6,019 nt of DNA, taken from an uncultured Agitococcus sp. (lineage in GTDB: Bacteria; Pseudomonadota; Gammaproteobacteria; Pseudomonadales; Moraxellaceae). The notes under the pieces are model-generated. The model was not told where the DNA came from. It saw nothing but the letters and a program-made list of their open reading frames with translations, and made no database searches. Below are positions 1 to 4,450 of this stretch, piece after piece (within the stretch, counting starts at the first letter, position 1; every line of letters starts with the position of its first letter). The translations under genes were made by a program, and so were the position numbers. Location: positions 1 to 6,019 of the forward strand of contig NZ_CALETI010000170.1 of NCBI RefSeq assembly GCF_937920075.1. The letters run 5' to 3'.

Positions 1-2
1 AA

Positions 3-246
3 AAAAAAGTTGGCAAAAGAAAAATGAGTGTTATATTACAACTAACAGTGTCGTACGTAAAATATTATAAATAATTTATTGCATAAACATCATATTGATC
101 ACGCACAATTTGTTTTAATTGATCACATGCCTGTTGATGGCCGCCACAACAGCAAAATTGACCGTGTGCAACTAAAAAAATTGCTGAGCAAAGGCAAGTT
201 AAGGCCACAGCCTTTTGTTTTAGAAACTCGTTATGAATTCCAATAG
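3..246 (+). pseudogene. 3' end of an AMP-dependent acyl ligase (ANL superfamily), apparently frameshifted and cut by the window edge
   Basis: Two open frames abut here. From 61 to the TAG at 244-246 one frame gives 61 residues containing MPVDGRHNSKIDR (DNA 127-165). NSKIDR matches the A10 motif of acyl/aryl-CoA synthetases and fatty-acyl-AMP ligases, whose lysine contacts the acyl-adenylate. The PVDxRHNxKI form recalls the C-terminus of OleC-type ligases. This frame has a TAA at 58-60. The frame 3-71 before it encodes a basic turn followed by a beta-strand-like stretch (GKRKMSVILQLTV), as expected upstream of A10. A single-base indel, most simply one extra A in the AAAA at 59-62, would join them. 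The frame at 2-67 is an alternative donor. The stop overlaps the next gene by 14 nt on the same strand, which favours a real upstream operon member. A genuine mutation and a homopolymer sequencing error cannot be separated here. The motif assignment is fairly sure; the substrate is unknown. Confidence 0.6.
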
Positions 247-859
247 TCATTTTATTATTCGTTTAAATTGGGTTGACCTGATTACGCTCAGTGGGGTGTT
301 TACTGCGTCTTTGGCAGTCATTGCAGCCCTAAATCAAGCCATTTATTTATGCGCTTCGTTATTGTTTTTAGCCATGCTGGGTGATGCTTTAGATGGTTTA
401 TTAGCACGTAAATATCAATTAGAACGCAATTTTGGCCGTTATCTTGATGGCTTTATGGATGTTTTGATTTATTTAGTTGCCCCTTGTTTAGCGTTGTATT
501 TACATGGTTTTAATGGCTGGTGGGCAATTTGTTTGTGGCCTGTTTTGTTATCTGGCTGCATACGTTTAGCGGTGTTTAATGATATTGGCAACATTCAAGA
601 AAGTAATGGCCTTGCTTATTTAGGGATGCCCGTTTTTTGGAGTGTCTTTATTTTTGGTGCGTTTTTATGGCTAGAGCTACTCATAGGCAAAACTATCAGT
701 TATAGCCTACTTGCTCTTAGCCTACTGTTGTTTAGCTACGCGATGGTGATTCGTCGACCATTTTTTAAATTTAAAAAACTTTGGCACATTTTGTTATTAA
801 CCTTGGGCAATAGCTTAGTGTTTTTGGCCATGCATGTTTGGTCGATTTATCATGGTTAA
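233..859 (+). CDS. CDP-alcohol phosphatidyltransferase, phosphatidylserine synthase (PssA)-like
   Basis: Predicted integral-membrane enzyme (208 aa) that moves a phosphatidyl-type group from a CDP-activated lipid to an alcohol. The family signature is complete: D51xxD54G55xxA58R59, eight residues, then G68xxxD72xxxD76. These aspartates bind the divalent metals and the CDP moiety. Downstream, IRLAVFN (110-116) and YLGMPVF (129-135) sit where Bacillus-type PssA has RLSKFN and FIGMPIP, and SYAMVIRRPFFKFKK (168-182) matches the PssA tail. Serine is therefore the best guess for the acceptor, but inositol, glycerol phosphate or another alcohol is possible. About six hydrophobic segments are visible. 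The ATG at 233 is the only ATG ahead of the conserved core. No good Shine-Dalgarno precedes it, which fits coupling to the upstream ligase gene that it overlaps by 14 nt. It overlaps the downstream CarS-like gene by 8 nt, and that neighbour would supply its CDP-lipid substrate. Family call sure, substrate not. Confidence 0.88.
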   Translation: MNSNSHFIIRLNWVDLITLSGVFTASLAVIAALNQAIYLCASLLFLAMLGDALDGLLARKYQLERNFGRYLDGFMDVLIYLVAPCLALYLHGFNGWWAICLWPVLLSGCIRLAVFNDIGNIQESNGLAYLGMPVFWSVFIFGAFLWLELLIGKTISYSLLALSLLLFSYAMVIRRPFFKFKKLWHILLLTLGNSLVFLAMHVWSIYHG

Positions 860-1391
860 CGATATTCTTCTCGCTTTTTATTTGCACATTCCGATTGTCA
901 TTGGTGGTGTGTTACACATGGTTGTGGTGAGTCGCCAATATTTATCGTCATTAGCTACCCCCATTTATAGCCCGTGGTTTGGTGCAAACAAAACATGGCG
1001 TGGTTTTGTGGTTGTACCTCTATTAACTGCTTTTGGCGCAATATGTGTTTGGCCAATTGAACAAAGTCTTGATAAAGCCATTTACCCACAAGGTTTTGGC
1101 TTATTGTTAGCAGGATTTTGGGCAGGATTAGGCTATATGCTCGCCGAGTTACCCAACTCTTTTATCAAACGCCGTTTGGGTATTGCTTCGGGTGCTGTTC
1201 CCGAAAAAGGTAAATATATAGTGATTTTGATGGATCAATTAGATTCAGGTATTGGTTTTAGCCTTGCTTATTGGTGGTATTTATCCTTATCCATACAACA
1301 AGCATTATTATGTGCTTTAACTTTTCCTATTACTGCTTTGATTATTAAGCGTTTGTTGTTTATAGCCAAACTTAAAAAGAGTGCAACTTAG
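852..1391 (+). CDS. CDP-archaeol synthase (CarS)-like CTP:lipid cytidylyltransferase
   Basis: Membrane protein of 179 aa resembling CarS, the archaeal CTP:2,3-di-O-geranylgeranylglyceryl phosphate cytidylyltransferase, a relative of bacterial CdsA. Visible blocks are GANKTWRG (44-51, CarS usually GDGKTWRG), NSFIKRRLGIASGA (102-115, CarS SFIKRRLGL..GA) and MDQLDSGIG (127-135, CarS LDQLD), between roughly five hydrophobic segments. The likely reaction is CTP plus a phosphatidate-like lipid giving a CDP-lipid at the cytoplasmic membrane. Bacteria rarely make archaeol, so the substrate is more likely an unusual diacyl- or alkyl-glycerol phosphate, which is inference. I chose the ATG at 852, overlapping the previous stop by 8 nt, the usual spacing for coupled genes. 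An in-frame ATG at 834 would add six residues (MFGRFI) and deepen the overlap to 26 nt, and neither has a clear Shine-Dalgarno. The first acidic residue of the GDGKTW block is replaced by Ala, so activity should not be taken for granted. Confidence 0.82.
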   Translation: MVNDILLAFYLHIPIVIGGVLHMVVVSRQYLSSLATPIYSPWFGANKTWRGFVVVPLLTAFGAICVWPIEQSLDKAIYPQGFGLLLAGFWAGLGYMLAELPNSFIKRRLGIASGAVPEKGKYIVILMDQLDSGIGFSLAYWWYLSLSIQQALLCALTFPITALIIKRLLFIAKLKKSAT

Positions 1392-1396
1392 ACCAA

Positions 1397-1437
1397 GACT
1401 TACGCAGTTATCACTTATTTGCTGAAATGCGTAAGTC
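1397..1437. repeat. Perfect 10-bp inverted repeat between convergent genes
   Basis: GACTTACGCA (1397-1406) and its exact reverse complement TGCGTAAGTC (1428-1437) flank a 21-nt spacer. They fill most of the 52-nt gap between the stops of the CarS-like gene (1391) and moeA (1444). The position suits a shared terminator hairpin serving both strands, but there is no T-run on either side. The arms resemble short terminal repeats seen in some insertion sequences and miniature elements (recalled impression only), so a dispersed mini-element is the alternative. Confidence 0.5.
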
Positions 1438-1443
1438 CTCAGT

Positions 1444-2661
1444 TTAAAACCGCCAAAAAGCGACTCTATCCCCACTCTCATAGGTTTTGCCAATTTCAAT
1501 AATAGCAAAACCATCAGCCCAAACGGCTGACGATAATACGCCACTGCTTTGGTTATGGTATTTGCTTAATACCAATTCACCTTGTTCATTTTGTACTAAA
1601 CGAACGCGTAAATACTCCTGACGGCCTTGCGCTTTTTTTATCGAAAAATCGATAGGCATCGCCACCACACTTGGTTTTACTTTATGACGTTGACCTTGAT
1701 AATAAGCTAAAAACGTTTGAGCCATGACTTTAAAGGTAACAAACACCGATTGTGGATTACCAGGTAAACCAATAAAGGGCGTTGTACCAATAGAGCCAAA
1801 TGCTAAGGGCTTGCCTGGTTTGAGCGCGACTTTCCACAAATCTAATTGGCCAATTTGTTGTAATGCAGTTTTAACGTGATCCTCTTCACCAACAGACACA
1901 CCGCCTGTAGTCATCACCACATCAGCTTGCTGAGCAGCATTGGCCAACGCATTAATCGTATCTGGCAAATTATCGGCAATCACACCACCATCAATGGCTT
2001 GATAACCTTGTTCGGTTAATAAAGCCCCTAATAATGGACTGTTACTATTATAAATCTGCCCTACTTTTAGCGTTTGCTCTGCTTGGGCTAACTCATCACC
2101 CGTACAAAAATAGACAACCTTTAAACGCTGATAAACCTTGACCTTAGCCTTACCAATGGTTGCCAACAAGCCAATCGCGGCTGGCGTAAGTTTTTCGCCC
2201 TGACGCAAAATGGTAACGCCACAAGCAATATCTTGACCTTGTGGCCGAATATTTTCTTGGACATCAGGTCGCTGTAAAATTTCTACAAGGCCATCTGCTG
2301 TGAGTTGGGTGTTTTCTTGCATTACCACCGCATTAGCCCCATCAGGAATGACTGCACCTGTAAAAATGCGTGCGGCTGTGCCTCGTTGTAATGGTTGTGG
2401 CGCACTGCCTGCGGCAATACGTTGGCTAATGGCTAAAATAGTTGTGTGTTGTAAATCCTCGGTATGAACAGCATAACCATCCATCGCAGAATTAGCTTGA
2501 GGAGGTACATCTATCGTAGCAACGACATCTTCGGCTAACACACGACCTAAAGCATCACTTAATAAAGTTTGCTCTATGACGGGAGTTTTTTGGCTGGCGG
2601 CTTGTTGCAAACGTTGTAAAACCTCATCAACCGACATTAAACCGTGACTAGGACAACTCAT
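1444..2661 (-). CDS. moeA: Molybdopterin molybdotransferase MoeA
   Basis: Cytoplasmic enzyme that inserts molybdate into adenylylated molybdopterin, the last general step of molybdenum-cofactor synthesis. It is 405 aa, close to E. coli MoeA (411). Conserved blocks in order: SAMDGYA (58-64) in the N-terminal half, FTGAVIPDGANAVVMQE (100-116), TGDEL (187-191) with the start of the cofactor-binding (MoaB/MogA-like) domain, TTGGVSVGEEDH (251-262), LKPGKPLAFG (280-289) and GLPGNPQS (298-305), then the beta-rich C-terminal domain with EYLRVRL and QSSGVLSSAVWADG. All landmarks are intact. The ATG at 2661 shares one base with the moaB stop (TAATG) and has GGGAG (2675-2671) nine bases upstream. A GTG six codons further up lies inside moaB and lacks these supports. 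Translation is probably coupled to moaB. No domain fusion or break seen. Confidence 0.96.
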   Translation of the reverse strand: MSCPSHGLMSVDEVLQRLQQAASQKTPVIEQTLLSDALGRVLAEDVVATIDVPPQANSAMDGYAVHTEDLQHTTILAISQRIAAGSAPQPLQRGTAARIFTGAVIPDGANAVVMQENTQLTADGLVEILQRPDVQENIRPQGQDIACGVTILRQGEKLTPAAIGLLATIGKAKVKVYQRLKVVYFCTGDELAQAEQTLKVGQIYNSNSPLLGALLTEQGYQAIDGGVIADNLPDTINALANAAQQADVVMTTGGVSVGEEDHVKTALQQIGQLDLWKVALKPGKPLAFGSIGTTPFIGLPGNPQSVFVTFKVMAQTFLAYYQGQRHKVKPSVVAMPIDFSIKKAQGRQEYLRVRLVQNEQGELVLSKYHNQSSGVLSSAVWADGFAIIEIGKTYESGDRVAFWRF

Positions 2662-3203
2662 TAGCCACGACTCCCACACTGCTCGGCTTTTTTCAGATTA
2701 GGGACAAAGTTGCAAGGACGATGCTGATTATCAAGTTGTTGTGACAAAATATTGATCCATGCTGTTTTGCACGCATTGGTTGAACCCGGCATACAAAAAA
2801 TCACCGTGTTATTGGCCATGCCTGCCAAAGCACGCGATTGTAAGGTGCTTGTGCCAATTTCTATCATCGAATAATGACGGAAAATCTCACCAAAACCTTC
2901 GATATGTTTATCAAACAACACATTCACTGCTTCGGGTGTGCTGTCGCGCCCTGAAAAACCTGTACCACCTGTCACCAAAATCGCTTGTACATTTGGACTA
3001 GCAATCCATGCCGAAATAATGGCGCGAATTTGATAAATATCATCTTTAACAATTTGTCTATCTGCTAAAAGATGGCCTGCTCCCGTTAAGGCATCAATCA
3101 AATATTGACCAGAGGTATCGGTTTCTAAATTACGGGTATCTGATACGGTTAATACGGCAATTTGTAATGGCACAAAAGGTTTATTGATTGCGGAATGACT
3201 CAT
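2661..3203 (-). CDS. moaB: Molybdenum cofactor biosynthesis protein B (MoaB/MogA family)
   Basis: Soluble protein of the MoaB/MogA fold (180 aa; E. coli MoaB about 170). MogA-type members adenylylate molybdopterin with MgATP before MoeA adds molybdate. Blocks seen: LTVSDTR (18-24), DTSGQ (29-33), the molybdopterin-binding loop TGGTGFSGRDSTPEA (78-92), EIGTSTLQSRALAG (115-128), MPGSTNACKTAW (138-149) and the tail RPCNFVPNLKK (162-172). EIGTSTLQSRA and RPCNF are MoaB-like rather than MogA-like. The acidic residues of both loops, DT at 22-23 and RD at 86-87, are kept, so an active adenylyltransferase is plausible. In E. coli MoaB itself appears dispensable, so the role depends on whether mogA exists elsewhere. 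The ATG at 3203 is chosen because AGGAG lies five bases upstream and homology begins just after it. The frame stays open further upstream to a GTG at 3302, but that extension merely translates a repeat. The gene is followed directly by moeA. Confidence 0.93.
   Translation of the reverse strand: MSHSAINKPFVPLQIAVLTVSDTRNLETDTSGQYLIDALTGAGHLLADRQIVKDDIYQIRAIISAWIASPNVQAILVTGGTGFSGRDSTPEAVNVLFDKHIEGFGEIFRHYSMIEIGTSTLQSRALAGMANNTVIFCMPGSTNACKTAWINILSQQLDNQHRPCNFVPNLKKAEQCGSRG
2671..2675 (-). promoter_or_regulatory. Ribosome binding site of moeA inside the moaB 3' end
   Basis: GGGAG on the minus strand, nine bases before the ATG at 2661. It decides the moeA start in favour of the TAATG overlap rather than the GTG at 2679, which lies upstream of this site. 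Confidence 0.6.
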
Positions 3204-3207
3204 AATA

Positions 3208-3213
3208 ACTCCT
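3208..3213 (-). promoter_or_regulatory. Ribosome binding site of moaB
   Basis: AGGAGT on the minus strand, with the AGGAG core ending five bases before the ATG at 3203. It is the best Shine-Dalgarno in the window and fixes the moaB start. Its GGAGT part is complementary to ACTCC about 35 nt upstream (3252-3248, minus strand). Confidence 0.8.
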
Positions 3214-3226
3214 AAAATGTGTAAAG

Positions 3227-3252
3227 AATTGTCTCCCAACAATTTAGGGAGT
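3227..3252 (-). promoter_or_regulatory. Candidate structured leader of moaB with competing hairpins
   Basis: Two pairings share bases. One is the perfect 6-bp repeat AATTGT/ACAATT (3227-3232 with 3239-3244, 6-nt loop). The other is CTCCC/GGGAG (3233-3237 with 3247-3251, 9-nt loop). They overlap and cannot both form. When the first forms, ACTCC (3252-3248, minus strand) is free to pair with GGAGT of the moaB ribosome binding site; when the second forms, it is not. Stems are only 5-6 bp, so chance is a real possibility and no ligand is implied. Confidence 0.3.
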
Positions 3253-3277
3253 GTATAGTATATTACTGTAAAACAAA

Positions 3278-3299
3278 CCCTTCGACTTCGCTCAGGGAA
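3278..3299. repeat. Dispersed-type palindromic repeat (CCCTTCGACTTCGCTCAGGG)
   Basis: An imperfect palindrome with CCCT/AGGG ends and a GC-rich centre, sitting in the moaA-moaB gap. I recognise this sequence type from general knowledge as a short intergenic repeat present in many copies in various bacterial genomes, where it is often mistranslated as part of a neighbouring gene. Here it produces a spurious PERSRR-like extension of moaB. Only one copy lies in this window, so its repeated nature cannot be shown here. Confidence 0.6.
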
Positions 3300-3316
3300 C
3301 ACAACTACCTACAATA

Positions 3317-4312
3317 TTATCCGCCTGTCATATTCATAAAACGCACAATTTGCGGCTCATCGTTTAAATCAAAATGATGCTTTTCGGGCTTTAAGGGTAA
3401 TGCGTTAAATAAAGTATCAATTAATGGTTGATCGTCATTAGGAAAGTTGCGTAATGGCGCTTTTAGATCGGCAGAATGTTCATTGCCTAAACATAATAAC
3501 AAACGCCCTTCTGCCGTGACTCGCACTCGATTACATGAGCCACAAAAATTGTGACTATGCGGTGAAATAAAACCCACACGACTGTTGCTATCGCTCATAT
3601 GATAATAACGAGCTGGCCCACCTGTGGATTCAGAAACAGCAGTTAACGGATAAAATTGATCTATGCTATGGCGAACTTGGTCATTGCTGATATAGGTTTC
3701 AGCACGTTGATGCTCGGTAATGACACCTAATGGCATTTCTTCAATAAAGGCTATATCTAATTGATTTTGCCGAATAAAATTGACTAAGTCTAAAATCTCA
3801 TCGTCATTTTTGCCTTTTAAAATCACACTATTTAATTTAATGTGTTGAAAACCTGCTTGTTGGGCAGCTTCAATACCTGCAAGCACTTCGGATAATTTGC
3901 CAGTTCGGGTCATGTCACGAAAACGATCTTCTTGCAAACTATCTAAGCTAATATTAATACGCGATAGCCCCGCTTCTTTAAGCGGTTTCGCTAAACGGGC
4001 AAGTTGTGAACCATTGGTCGTTAAGGTTAGTTCTTTTAAGCCTTGTAAACTTGCTAGCTTTTCAACTAGCCAAACTATATTTTGTCTAACTAAGGGTTCA
4101 CCGCCCGTTAAACGAATTTTGCTAACCCCTAAGCTCACTAAAACGCGTCCTACACGATAAAGCTCTTCTAGGCTTAAAATTTGTTGACGAGGCAAAAACA
4201 CCATGTCTTCGCTCATGCAATACACACAGCGAAAATCACAACGATCCGTCACCGATAAACGGACATAAGTAATTTGACGACCAAAGCCGTCAATTAAGGC
4301 AGGATTAGACAT
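3317..4312 (-). CDS. moaA: GTP 3',8-cyclase MoaA (radical SAM)
   Basis: Radical-SAM enzyme that converts GTP to 3',8-cyclo-7,8-dihydro-GTP, which MoaC turns into cyclic pyranopterin monophosphate. It is 331 aa, near the usual 325-330. The N-terminal CxxxCxxC is at C25, C29 and C32 and binds the SAM [4Fe-4S] cluster. GGEP follows at 70-73, TTNG at 98-101 and ISLDS at 121-125. The second, substrate-binding cluster ligands are C257, C260 and C274 in FCGSCNRVRVT...LLLCLG, with Arg262 and Arg264 beside them. The protein ends in the Gly-Gly (330-331) known to be needed for MoaA activity. Nothing is missing, so it should be active. The ATG at 4312 places the start as in E. coli MoaA, although no clear Shine-Dalgarno precedes it. 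It is preceded by the pepN terminator, so its promoter probably lies in the 60 nt before the gene. TATTCT (4345-4340, minus strand) could be a -10 box but has no convincing -35 box. moaC, moaD and moaE are not in the window. Confidence 0.97.
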   Translation of the reverse strand: MSNPALIDGFGRQITYVRLSVTDRCDFRCVYCMSEDMVFLPRQQILSLEELYRVGRVLVSLGVSKIRLTGGEPLVRQNIVWLVEKLASLQGLKELTLTTNGSQLARLAKPLKEAGLSRINISLDSLQEDRFRDMTRTGKLSEVLAGIEAAQQAGFQHIKLNSVILKGKNDDEILDLVNFIRQNQLDIAFIEEMPLGVITEHQRAETYISNDQVRHSIDQFYPLTAVSESTGGPARYYHMSDSNSRVGFISPHSHNFCGSCNRVRVTAEGRLLLCLGNEHSADLKAPLRNFPNDDQPLIDTLFNALPLKPEKHHFDLNDEPQIVRFMNMTGG

Positions 4313-4367
4313 GAAAAAGGTATAAGCCTGTAAGTAAAAACTAGAATATTGTTTTACTCTGTTTTAT

Positions 4368-4424
4368 AAAAAAATACTATTGGCTTAAAGTACAGTTTTA
4401 AACTGGCCTTTGAGTCAATAGTAT
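4368..4424 (-). terminator. Rho-independent terminator of pepN
   Basis: A 51-nt imperfect palindrome centred on 4399 lies 27 nt after the pepN stop. Its outer arms ATACTATTG (4374-4382) and CAATAGTAT (4416-4424) pair perfectly. Inside them AAAG/CTTT and CAGTT/AACTG also pair. On the minus strand the last arm runs into seven T residues (4374-4368). The stem is unusually AT-rich but long. On the plus strand no T-run follows, so it should act on pepN only, separating it from moaA. Confidence 0.75.
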
Positions 4425-4450
4425 CCATCCAACATAAGCTAATAATAGTG

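Noticed and set aside
65..250. A cysteine-rich 61-residue minus-strand frame (QFCCCGG) that looks like a small iron-sulfur protein
   Set aside because: It lies exactly opposite the ligase A10-motif frame, would overlap the start of the transferase gene head-to-head, and has no ribosome binding site. The plus-strand frame has a recognisable motif and continues the operon.
2662..2679. A GTG start for MoeA six codons upstream
   Set aside because: It lies inside moaB; the TAATG overlap and GGGAG at proper spacing favour the ATG at 2661.
2759..3001. Plus-strand frame opposite moaB
   Set aside because: Shadow of a well-supported gene, with no recognisable motif or ribosome binding site. The same holds for plus-strand frames at 3897-4160 (opposite moaA) and 5199-5441 (opposite pepN), and the minus frame at 1317-1544.
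3255..3275. Promoter for moaB-moeA (TATACT at about 3262-3257 on the minus strand)
   Set aside because: A -10-like hexamer is present but no acceptable -35 box lies at 16-18 nt. AT-rich sequence makes such matches common.
3204..3302. A 33-residue N-terminal extension of MoaB starting at a GTG
   Set aside because: The extension translates the palindromic repeat and leader. Family similarity and a strong AGGAG both point to the ATG at 3203.
4313..4373. Molybdenum-cofactor riboswitch upstream of moaA
   Set aside because: The space between the pepN terminator and the moaA start is only about 60 nt, too short for the known Moco RNA element, and no matching helices were seen.
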